Assembly: GCF_026151205.1 (NCBI RefSeq)
Contig: NC_087072.1
Coordinates: 22,399,603 to 22,463,602 of the forward strand
From: Bolinopsis microptera
Lineage: Eukaryota; Ctenophora; Tentaculata; Lobata; Bolinopsidae
DNA length: 64,000 nt
Direction: 5' to 3'
The notes beneath the pieces were generated by a model that was not told the DNA's origin, did no database searches, and saw only the letters and a program-made list of their open reading frames with translations. Below are positions 37,830-49,900 of the stretch, one piece after another. Both the position numbers and the translations under genes were made by a program. Within the stretch, counting starts at the first letter, position 1, and each line of letters opens with the position of its first letter.

Positions 37830-39172
37830 GTGGTGGAGAACTAAAGATACCAAGTGTACAAGGTTCGCACTGCAGTGGTGGGGAACTAAAGATACCAAGT
37901 GTACAAGGTTCGCACTGTGGTGGGGAACTAAAGATACCAAGTGTACAAGGTTCGCACTGTGGTGGGGAACTAAAGATACCAAGTGTACAAGGTTCGCACT
38001 GTGGTGGGGAACTAAAGATACCAAGTGTACAAGGTTCGCACTGCAGTGGTGGGGAACTAAAGATACCAAGTGTACAAGATTCGCACTGTGGTGGGGAACT
38101 AAAGATACCAAGTGTACAAGGTTCGCACTGTGGTGGGGAACTAAAGATACCAAGTGTACAAGGTTCGCACTGTGGTGGGGAACTAAAGATACCAAGTGTA
38201 CAAGGTTCGCACTGCAGTGGTGGGGAACTAAAGATACCAAGTGTACAAGATTCGCACTGTGGTGGGGAACTAAAGATACCAAGTGTACAAGGTTCGCACT
38301 GTGGTGGGGAACTAAAGATACCAAGTGTACAAGGTTCGCACTGTGGTGGGGAACTAAAGATACCAAGTGTACAAGGTTCGCACTGCAGTGGTGGGGAACT
38401 AAAGATACCAAGTGTACAAGATTCGCACTGTGGTGGGGAACTAAAGATACCAAGTGTACAAGGTTCGCACTGTGGTGGGGAACTAAAGATACCAAGTGTA
38501 CAAGGTTCGCACTGTGGTGGGGAACTAAAGATACCAAGTGTACAAGGTTCGCACTGTGGTGGGGAACTAAAGATACCAAGTGTACAAGGTTCGCACTGTG
38601 GTGGGGAACTAAAGATACCAAGTGTACAAGGTTCGCACTGTGGTGGGGAACTAAAGATACCAAGTGTACAAGGTTCGCACTGTGGTGGGGAACTAAAGAT
38701 ACCAAGTGTACAAGGTTCGCACTGTGGTGGAGAACTAAAGATACCAAGTGTACAAGGTTCGCACTGTGGTGGGGAACTAAAGATACCAAGTGTACAAGGT
38801 TCGCACTGTGGTGGGGAACTAAAGATACCAAGTGTACAAGGTTCGCACTGTGGAGGGGAACTAAAGATACCAAGTGTACAAGGTTCGCACTGTGGTGGGG
38901 AACTAAAGATACCAAGTGTACAAGGTTCGCACTGTGGTGGGGAACTAAAGATACCAAGTGTACAAGGTTCGCACTGTGGTGGGGAACTAAAGATACCAAG
39001 TGTACAAGGTTCGCACTGTGGTGGGGAACTAAAGATACCAAGTGTACAAGGTTCGCACTGTGGTGGGGAACTAAAGATACCAAGTGTACAAGGTTCGCAC
39101 TGTGGTGGGGAACTAAAGATACCAAGTGTACAAGGTTCGCACTGTGGTGGAGAACTAAAGATACCAATTTAG
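37830..39172. repeat. 42-bp minisatellite, about 31 copies, with a 171-bp higher-order period
   Basis: The unit is ggtggggaactaaagatacc plus aagtgtacaaggttcgcactgt. A 45-bp variant (with cactgcagtgg) followed by a unit with aagattcgc recurs near 37868, 38040, 38211 and 38382, i.e. every four units. The array has no stops in several frames because the unit is a multiple of three. Each unit holds an AAG-GT step. Confidence 0.93.
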
Positions 39173-39326
39173 GTGATAAAATAATGGTCGAGTGTACACT
39201 GTACAGTAGGTTCATTAGCATTTTCCTTTCGTTTTCGATACGAGTATTCAATGAGCGTTTATTTGGGGTTTATTCAGTTACTTATTAGCCGATTAATTAA
39301 CCGATTATTATTTTAAGCTATGTGTA

Positions 39327-42300
39327 ATGGGGTGTCGGACAGTTAGCTCAGGGAACAAGATTACAAACTGCGGGAGTTGTGGGGAAGTGTTGCTAGGTGA
39401 CGCTATCAAGGTAGCAGCTAATCTTCATTATCACATACATTGTTTCACCTGCTCAGAGTGTGGCTGTGAGCTCGTCAATACTGGATTCTTTACTAAGGTA
39501 CGCCGCCTTTATTATCTACTTTTCTTATTATCTACTTTTCTCTACGGTGTTAATTTTCATTATATCTATATTATACAGATTATTCATCAGCTGTTTGCCG
39601 AGTATAATGAACCGAATGTATGCTTATCTACGTAATAAATAACCGTTGGAATTGTTAGCACTGATTTGTCTTTAAACAATCAGATCAATATTTTATTCAA
39701 TCTTTTATCAATCTTTAATTAATCTTTTATTAACTTTTTATCAATCTTTTGTCAATCTTTTATCAACATTTTATCAATCTTTAATTAATCTTTTTATCAA
39801 TCTTTTATCAATCTTTTGCCAATCTTTTATCAATATTTTATCAATCTTTAATTAATCTTTTATCAATCTTTTATCAATCTTTAATTAATCTTTTATCAAT
39901 CTTTTATCAATCTTTTATCAATCTTTTATCAATCTTTTATCAATCTTTTATCAATCTTTTATCACTCTTTTATCAATCTTTTATCAATCTTTTATATTTT
40001 ATAGAGTCATATCATAATATCAATATTTCATTTATGCTCCAGATAAATCTTAAATTATGCATGCTGATGATTAGGGGGGGGGGGGGGGGGGAGGGGGGAT
40101 TAGGGGCAATTTTATTTATTATGCTTCGAACTTAATAATCCACGCTTGTCCTAACTTCTAAGTAAGACGGGAGCCCTTGAAAGGTGTACAGTTATAAATA
40201 ACATTGATCACGTGATCAGTTGCCTGGTTACAGAGAGAGGGTGCACTCAGGGGTGTGCGCAGGGGGGAGGCGGTGCACTCAGTTTATTATACCACCTCCA
40301 GTCAAATCCTATATTTGGGCTTAATGAATACAACTGGAGGCAGACAACTGCATTATACTATTATATCAATTTTATATATTGTGTCCGCCTTTTAGGAGGT
40401 CGGGCAGCACCTCGCTAAATTAAACTAACAATTAACAATTTCTTGTTTCAGTTAGCGAAATACTACTGCGCGGAAGACTACCACGCTTTATTTGGGACAC
40501 TATGTACTCTGTGTCAGAAATACATTGAAGGGGAGGGACTGTCCATACAGGGCAAGGGCAAGAGCTACCACATATCATGTCTTACCTGCTCCAAGTTAGT
40601 AACATATCATGTCTTACCTGCTCCAAGTTAGTCACATATCATGTCTTACCTGCTCCAAGTTAGTCACATATCATGTCTTACCTGCTCCAAGTTAGTCACA
40701 TATCATGTCTTACCTGCTCCAAGTTAGTCACATATCATTTCTTACCTGCTCCAAGATAGTCACATATCATGTCTTACCTGCTCCAAGATAGTCACATATC
40801 ATGTCTTACCTGCTCCAAGATAGTCACATATCATGTCTTACCTGCTCCAAGTTAGTCACATATCATGTCTTACCTGCTCCAAGTTAGTCGCATATCATGT
40901 CTTACCTGCTCCAAGTTAGTCGCATATCATGTCTTACCTGCTCCAAGTTAGTAACATATCATGTCTTACCTGCTCCAAGTTAGTCACATATCATGTCTTA
41001 CCTGCTCCAAGTTAGTCACATATCATGTCTTACCTGCTCCAAGTTAGTCGCATATCATGTCTTACCTGCTCCAAGTTAGTCACATATCATGTCTTACCTG
41101 CTCCAAGTTAGTAACATATCATGTCTTACCTGCTCCAAGTTAGTCACATATCATGTCTTACCTGCTCCAAGTTAGTCACATATCATGTCTTACCTGCTCC
41201 AAGTTAGTCACATATCATTTCTTACCTGCTCCAAGTTAGTCACATATCATGTCTTACCTGCTCCAAGATAGTCACATATCATGTCTTACCTGCTCCAAGT
41301 TAGTCACATATCATGCCTTACCTGCTCCAAGTTAGTAACATATCAGGTTTTGTTCCTTTAAGTGTTATATGGTAGGTGAGCCGCTATGGGATTAATAAAT
41401 TTATTTTGGATCTATCACATGACTTTATGATCTGTTCAGTGTTCAGGGTCCTAAGGTGAAAATCAATCTAATTACAGGGTTATATAGAATGAAACGTGCT
41501 ATTTTGTCCATATAAGGAGCTATTGAAAATGAAGTACCTAAAAGAAGTATACATTATGTCCATATAAGGACATAAGAAGTATAAATTATGTCCATATAAT
41601 ATAACGTGTTAAGTATACATTATGCCCATATAAGGTGTTAATTAAAAAGTATAGATTATGCCCATAAAAGGAGTTATTGGATTTAAATATTGATTCGTGT
41701 AATAAAATGTTATTCTCGTGAGTTTTGAAAAAAAGAAAGACATTATATATGGATCCCATGACCCCTAGTAAGATATAATTTGTTGACAGAAAATCGTATG
41801 TTAATCCTTTTTTACAAACAAAAAATATACAACACAATTACACAAAGTTTAAAAATATATAAAAAATGTTTACTGAATGACATAGTGAACTTGTAAGCTT
41901 CATCTCCCTTCTTATAAACTCAAAACATTCTGGATATACCAGAAAATACAGATTAAAAATACGTGTATTACTTCGATTTAAAAAGTACGTGCATGTTCCA
42001 GAAATGCTTCAAATCTGTACTTGTAACGGTAAAAATTGGACCCCTAATGATACAAATTGGACCCCTAATGATATCCTACGCGGCCAGGTAATCCACTCTA
42101 AAGCCGAAAAGTGCACCCTATGAAAAGTGCACCCTATGCGGCAGGCGGCTCCGGACGCAGCGTCCCCGTAGCTCACTTTTTATTCGATTTTACTAAATTT
42201 TCTTGCCTTATATAGATCTAATCGTGCTTAAATTATGAAATTTTTGATGCGACCTTTAACTGGGTTCGCGAAGGGTTTCTCGATGATGAATTCTTACTAT

Positions 42301-43923
42301 TCACTGCAAAATTAGGCACTTAAAAGGCTGTGTATTTCCACACAAAATATCAAAGTCTGATCCTTAAATTTAGATCAGTTAGTGTTCACTGGATCGTGAC
42401 ACATCTAGATCAAAAATAAAAAAGGATCCTATGACTCTACGAAGGAGGTAATCCTAGCGTGTCCTAAGAGCTAATCGTGCAACATCTAACAAAAAATAAC
42501 CAACACATTTAAACTTTATTTTTATTTCCGATAAGTTTGCGGCGCTTATTTTAATCGGTGTATTAAACTAGCGGCTACTTTTTGATTTCGGCGATCTTTA
42601 AAAATTCTGGTATAAAAACGGTCCGTTTTATCGTTGTATCATAACTCTTTAGTCTTTACTTAGGAGAGTTGAATCCAACAAAATGTTAACACTTAGACGT
42701 ACTTGATAATTATACAACAACAAATTGTTGTTTATCCACTATCAAGTGTCACCGCATTAGTATATGAAATTGTCATAATTCTTTAATTATGTTAACCAAT
42801 AATTACTATTGAACATTAACTGCGCTATATAGCTAGCACCTCAGACAACATACTGATGACCAAGAATTCCACTTGTCTAGTCCGGTAATACCGAGCACCA
42901 AATAAGGAGTTACAAGTTTCAACGGCAACATTTTCTGTTTATTACTATGGATTATTGAAGCAACAAGCTTAATAATCGTTCATTCCTGCAGCAAGGCCAG
43001 TATTATAATTATTTAACAAGGAAATGGTCAATGGATGATCATCGTAATTGTTACTCGGCATAATGAACATACTAGTGATATAATGGATTACTATGAAGGC
43101 GGAAAGAGTGGGAAAATGTTGGTTTGTGTACCCGGGATAGATAACAATTAACAGTCCTTATAAGCACAATAATAATATATTATAAGGGTAATACTAAATA
43201 ATAGAGATTATGCACGTGCCATATTATTCGCATGCATAATGGCACCATATATGGTATCCTGATTGTTATCAATCCTGGGTACAGAACCTAAGTTTCCCGC
43301 TCTTTCCGCCTCCATTGTGCACAGTTGGCTTTCATTATATCGTTACCTTACCGTAACAGAAAGTAGAACATGAATACCCCAGATGCGGCGGAAGGTTTGA
43401 CGAAGGTTCCAGAATAACATTTGAGAAAGAGCAGGCACTATGCGACACGTGCAAGGTGACGGGTGTCAAAACACCCACCACCAAACACCTGTGTGCCTCC
43501 TGTAATGAGGTGATCGTGGGTACGAGTATATTCGCCATGGAACAGGAGTGGCACATTAAATGTTTCACTTGTCAGGTGGGTTTTAGTAGGCTGGTATTAT
43601 GTGGTACTTTGTACAATTCTGCTGAAGTAAATCTAAAAGTTTCCTCTCTGATCCCACCATTTCTTTTTAATAATCCGTCGATCTAAAAATCCATAAATTT
43701 TGAAAGCTCAGATAATTTTGCAGCTACTGTTGCGTTATAAAAGGTCTGAATTGAACCTGAAGACCCGGACACTGATTACTGATTACGGCGTGACTTACAG
43801 GAATGCAAGAAGCCGCTGACTGGCGAATACATGTGTAAAGACGGAGTTCCGTACTGTGAAGAAGATTATCAGACGTTGTACGGCCAGTGCTGTAATATCT
43901 GCTCCGAGTTCATTCTTGGCAAG
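39327..43923 (+). CDS. ABLIM: abLIM LIM1, LIM2, LIM3 and first half of LIM4
   Basis: LIM1 is CGSCGEVLLG...HIHCFTCSECG (exon 1) plus YYCAEDYHALFG (exon 2). LIM2 is LCTLCQKYI...HISCLTCSK (exon 2) plus CGGRFDEGSR...LCDTCK (exon 3). LIM3 is LCASCNEVIVG...HIKCFTCQ (exon 3) plus ECKKPLTGEY...YCEEDY (exon 4). LIM4 starts CCNICSEFILGK (exon 4). All zinc-ligand positions (C-x2-C, H-x2-C, C-x2-C, C-x2-D/C) are present. The exon 2 donor (AA/GTTAGT at 40594) is the first of about 24 tandem copies. Confidence 0.94.
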
Positions 43924-46900
43924 GTTTGTAATATATCATACGTTGCAGATGTTTGTTTTTATATTAGATATATTCCGATTTAATTCTCAGCAAACTTTTC
44001 GCGCTAGTATGTGTGTTCGTTTTGATGTTTGCCCTGAATTGGTTCACGGTTGGGGTGTCAAGTTTGTCTGTTTTGATGTGTACCGTTCGACGTTCGTGAC
44101 CAGCCCGTCAGTACTGATAAGAGTTCATTTCTACAAGGTACATTGCGCTCGTGTATTTGTCTCTTTTACCTTCCTGTACTGTCTGTTCTCACTGTTAGTC
44201 GGAATGTTTCCATTTTCTGATCTCCCATCTTTCTCGCAACACAACATGCGTAGCGGAATATTACAATAAATTTGTCAGGAAATTTTAGATCACATGTAAT
44301 TTGGGGTAGAAGTTGTCGGATAAGTAGTGGCCTCCCAAGCCATAGCACTGCACGTTATAATAATAATATGCAAGTGATGGTACCCAATAATATACGAGCA
44401 ATACCGTTAACTAATTGTGTGACATATCCTTGACTAAATAATTGATAATTGGCTTTCATCGTCCTCCGTTTCGGCACATTTATTTCTTGTCCGAGACTTG
44501 TTTGCCGCCATTAATGGACATAACCTCTGTATATATGTAATAACCTCTGCGTCGGACGGCACTTTTAGTGTGCCGCCATATTTTCTCTACGTCTGTAAAC
44601 TGTAATAGGCGAGTGCAGGCGTTTCCGCTAATTTTATTTTAGGCAATTGTTTAGTCGTTCTAAAACAGTCCTCGCCCTCATTGTAGTAAGGGAAATTTAA
44701 ATACTGTGAAACTTGTTGGAAGCGGAATTAGTGGGTGGTTATGAAGCGGCTTGGAGTAGCTAGTCGTTTCTCAGTCCGGTCACGTGCTCTCGGCAATGGA
44801 ATGAAGTCAGCTGACAGTTCCTTGTCAATTAGCAGTTACCACAATTTATATAGTCAGCTGTTCTTGCACTAAATTAAACATGCATATTTTGTGTCAAGGC
44901 TCCTTAATTTGCCCAATTTTGGACTGTCTTTTTCGAGCGACTCCGCCGCAACAGAGTCTCTTTCTACCTGCGACATATTCGTTTCTTGTGTTACATTTTT
45001 GTTTCTTGTGCTTAGATTGGTTTGCTTGCTTTAGTTTGGTTTACTTTTTATAATACATATCTAGTTCTACATTAAGGTCAACGTAATAAAATTGTTTATA
45101 CCAACAAAGGGTTTTCCTAGTTAGTAGTCGGATAGAATATTAGCGCAGATAAGTGTTTGTTAGTCAGTATCTAGTTCTACATTCTACACTGCACGGTCGA
45201 CGTCAAACTCCGTTAAAAGCTAAATTTTCGTCTACCTAATTAAATTTGCACTGTTGTTGTCAACACGTTGATTGTAAGACAGTCGCAAAAAACATCATCC
45301 CCTTACCCTGATCTCCTACGTCACTTGCTAAAGTTTCTCCTCTGAAGAGACGAGTACATCCTGCTACCACCCTGGGAAGGATCCCAGAAGCGCTATATGA
45401 TCCTGGTGTATTGTTATATAGCATTACAGCTGGTGGTCGGTGTGCGTCATCCTCAGTACGCTCCCGCTCGGCTCGGCTGGCTTGTCATCGCCACTGCACA
45501 ACGCGACGTTTTACCTCCTGCCCAACTCAGTCTCTCTCAACATGCCAACCATTACACGACCCTCCGAGGTCTATGTTTAGAAATTTTTCTCATTCCATTT
45601 CCTCTGCCGAATACCTGAACTAGTCGCATTGTTGGCCAGGTCACCCCTCTGATCTGTCAAACTTTAACTACTCCCATCCCAGTGACAGCTTTTTCCCCTG
45701 ACATTTTGTGCCCTGTTTCTTTGTTTGTGTGTTGCTTGTTTGCCGTGTGTTACGGACTATGTGTTAGGAAGAATGCACTTGTCTAATTGTACAGTACAGT
45801 CTCACCCTGTCTCTCCGCGGGGGTTTTAAGTCTCTTTAGGCGCGAGCCGCGTTCCGCATATCTCGCGAATTAGACTCCTATAATGCTTTCTATTGAAATA
45901 GGGTTAGAATAACGTGACCATATATGGGAACGTTTAGCCGGGGGAGTTTATCAGGTGCCAACATTTCAAGTGTCTTCTGTAAGAGGGCTGTCAGAAAGCA
46001 TGGTCTTCGTCCTGTGTTTCTACTAATTAGCTCAATCAACCACCTCCGTGAGTGTCCGAAGGAACGTAAGCTTAATAGCAATACGAAGCCACACTCGCTG
46101 CAGCTAGTATATACTTCGCTTATTTTGATTTTATCGCTTTTTCTGTACGCTGCCTCGGTGCCTGATCCCAATGGAACGCAATGAGATGCGGTCAGTAGTG
46201 TCAAACTTGCGTTCTTTGTCATGCCTGGTATTTGATGTAGTATGGTCTCAGGCTACTTGAGCCAGGCCATCACATTTTGAATTTTATCATTTCTCACTTG
46301 ACTGATTTGCTGTGTTTTGATGGTAGTTTTTTGTTACCTTGGACCTTTTCAATTTTCATAGCCTTTATTGTGTATACTTTATAATTAGTATACTTTATAC
46401 TTTATACTTTATACTCGTCAGTCTTCACGTGATTATTACTGAAATACCACGCGTTACTAAGAAATACTTTGTACAGTTCTAATGAGGTTGAAATGGGACA
46501 CAAGCATAGTAAACCCGGTCAGAAACACAAAGTTGTCTTCAACAAGAAGAAGATAAAAAAGGTAAGATCAGCCTCCAATACAATTCTCTCCGTACGTAAT
46601 CCTTTCCTCAAATCTCCGTTTCCTTCTCGTATTTTTTTACTTTTTTAATAATTGTACTTTGTACCTACCCGCGTTTTTTACTTTCTGGTATGTTTCACAT
46701 GGTGGTAAGCAAAACATCACGGCAAGTAGGGTGACGAGCCTGTCTTGTTAACGTGAGAGACTGTGATCCTCTGAAGCCTAACAAGTTTTTCATAAAAAAA
46801 TGTCTGCTAGCAAATGTGCGAAAACATACGATACACTTCAAATATTGTCATTACTGAGGTGATTCGGTTGTCATCGCCCAAACTAAAAAGTGATCTCAGA

Positions 46901-49900
46901 TGGCAAAATTTCCCCAAAATACCCTGTTCTTCATTCCAACATCTTGATCTACGGAAAAACCAAACTTCAAATTTCCATGTGGCACCATAAGTTACAAGGT
47001 GGTTCCATAAGTTACAGGGTGGTTCTATAAGTTACAAGGTGGTTCCATAAGTTACAAGGTGGTTCCATAAGTTACAAGGTGGTTCTATAAGTTACAAGGT
47101 GGTTCCATAAGTTACAAGGTGGTTCCATAAGTTACAAGGTGGTTCTATAAGTTACAAGGTGGTTCTATAAGTTACAAGGTGATTCCATAAGTTACAAGAT
47201 GGTTCTATCTCTAGGTTCTCTACAAGATAAGTACCGCTATTTTTATCTCCCGAAATTCCATCCTCCGCGCCCACACCATTCCATGTGCACAGCGCGGAGG
47301 CCCTCAAAGCCGGATCGAATAACAATGGAGTAGCACGCTTGTACTAACAGTCTCTCACACTCTCCTTAGTCAACTTGTTCGAATTGGTTGCTGTAGTAAT
47401 ACAGTCAGGCTGTGTGTATTGTGAGCGCCTCGGTTTCTCCGGTGATATGTGTTACACGGGTATCACCGTGTGGGTGTAGAACTTTCTTCTATTGTTTGGA
47501 TATTTTTACCTAATTGGTTTGTGTTCTCTTCTCTTGTTGAAGAGCCACTGAAAGGCTCTAATTGCACTAAACGAGGGATTGTTTCTGGGGTGTGAATCAA
47601 AGAAAAGAAGGCCACCTTGGTGCTGTTTCCCTTGGTTGTTTTGATTGGAGTATGAACAGTGAAACTGCTCATATATTCACAGAAGAAGGTTACCGTCGAC
47701 GAGAGCGGTTTACCGCAGGAGATTGTGCTAGGGTAGTCCTCAGATGTGTTGGTTTTTACCTCTCCAGATGTTTGAAAAACATGGACTACGAGGTTTCAGA
47801 CGAAGAAAAACTCAAGTCAGATCCCAAGTATGGACTTTCAATGGCAGCGCTGGAAACGGACGCTATCAGTAGTGATGAGAAATATGTGAAAATTGGAACT
47901 ACTATCGGAATGAGCAGAGAAGGTATTCCTATCAAGATTATGGATTGAGCACCATGTTACATCCCCTACCCTGAAAATCAGATAACACACCGAAGATTCT
48001 AGAAGAACTGAATGGAACGTCAGGATGGACCAGATTATTTTCATATTTGGAATCTAATAATAATGGTCGAACTGGCAAGAAGTGATGCGTAACTTGGGAT
48101 GCATAAAGACATTGAAGATCAAAGAGAAGTTTGACACTTGATTGATGGTTTTGGCTTTGTGCAGCATTTTATTACAGCCATTATAACGGACCTCGCACGG
48201 AAGATACGGAAATTCACAGCATTCTTTTCTTCGACTTCTCTTATGGACGAAAATAGAGAGCTCTTTTGAGATTTATTTAGTGACCTTAACGGGAGAAATT
48301 GTCACGGTCTTCCAGAACAATCGATTTGCTGGAATCATACAAGTTCTTTGACAAAGCCATAGTAAAGTCATAATCCTATTCAACTATTGTCGATTATTTT
48401 TGACCCTGTAATTATAGTGTCCAGGAGTTAGCAAGATCAGCTGTTAGTGAGACTTTGTTGTACATAATAATAATTGTGCTAAATGGACTGTTTAGGGTGC
48501 AGTACGTCATACCAATACTCGATAGTTAATGTAAATTGTGATGTTGAGTACGACATGTTAATGTGTATAGCTTTATAATAGTTATTTTATTTTACTCAAT
48601 AAATTGTCCGGTTTCCCTGGATCATGTGAGCCTAAAATATTCAGCATTGTGAGAATTACTAGCAGTCAAAAATATCCACAGATGATTACAACATTGCACG
48701 GCGCGAATGATAAAAAATGCGCGGAAATATTTGACAATTGTATACTTCATCGCCATCCCCTGATGTTCTACACCAGACGGGAAGTATGCGTCCAAAATCA
48801 CGAGCTTGCCTTAAGGGTAATTAGACTCAATAACACGAGCCATCGGCAGGACTGCATCAAACGAGAAATTTATTGTCCGTTATTAGGATTATTTTCTCCG
48901 ATAATTGCCATTCATAATAATTCCCAAAATATAAAATTCAGTAGATAACAAAAGTTTAACGTTATCATTTAAAAAGTTAACTCCGGATACTTTTGTAAAA
49001 TTAAACTAATATATACATTAATTTACGATCATGAGCTAGAGCTGTCATGGTTAACATCAGAAAAATATAATGATATATTATAACCTTTATATTTAAAGTC
49101 ACTATTGTGACGGTACATTAGAACTATACAGAAACAAAGTGTGAAGGGCCTGAACGGAACCCCTGGGTTTCAGTTCCTTGTTTAACACTGCCGTACAGCA
49201 AGGACATATACCGGCCCACTCGGGGAAACGAAAAGTGCACGATATAGAAAACAGATAGAGACTAGAGAGGCTCACCTGATTCCAGTCCCCAGTATCTCTA
49301 GCCCCCCTCCCCCCCCCCCCCCCCCCCCCCCATATGCGCTTATTGTGTCGTATTGTGGAATACAGCTCGATATGGACTAAAATCACCACCAAATTCCAGT
49401 CCCCAGTATCTCTAGCCCCCCTCCCCCCCCCCCCCCCCCCCCCATATGCGCGTATTGTGTCGTATTGTGGAATACAGCTCGATATGGACTGAAATCACCA
49501 CCAAATTCCAGTCGTATTGTGGAATACAGCTCGATATGGACTAAAATCACCATCAAATTCCAGTCCCCAGTATCTCTAGCCCCCCTCCCCCCTCCCATAT
49601 GCGCATATTGTGTCGTATTGTGGAATACAGCTCGATATGGACTGAAATCATCACCAAATTCCAGTCGTATTGTGGAATACAGCTCGATATGGACTAAAAT
49701 CACCACCAAATTCCAGTCCCCAGTATCTCTAGCCCCCCCCCCCCCCCCCCATATGCGCGTATTGTGTCGTATTGTGGAATACAGCTCGATATGGACTGAA
49801 ATCACCGCCAAATTCCAGTCGTATTGTGGAATACAGCTCGATATGGACTAAAATCACCACCAAATTCCAGTCCCCAGTATCTCTAGCCCCCCTCCCCATA

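Noticed and set aside
37738-39288. 516-, 454- and 474-codon frames through the 42-bp repeat
   Set aside because: Open in several frames on both strands because the unit length is a multiple of three without stops; no frame is favoured.
37830-41345. Regular direct repeats that might suggest a CRISPR-like array
   Set aside because: Units are head-to-tail with no unique spacers, and the genome is animal; these are minisatellites.
43856-44269. 137-codon frame overlapping abLIM exon 4 and the following intron
   Set aside because: It is out of frame with the LIM coding sequence and has no recognisable content.
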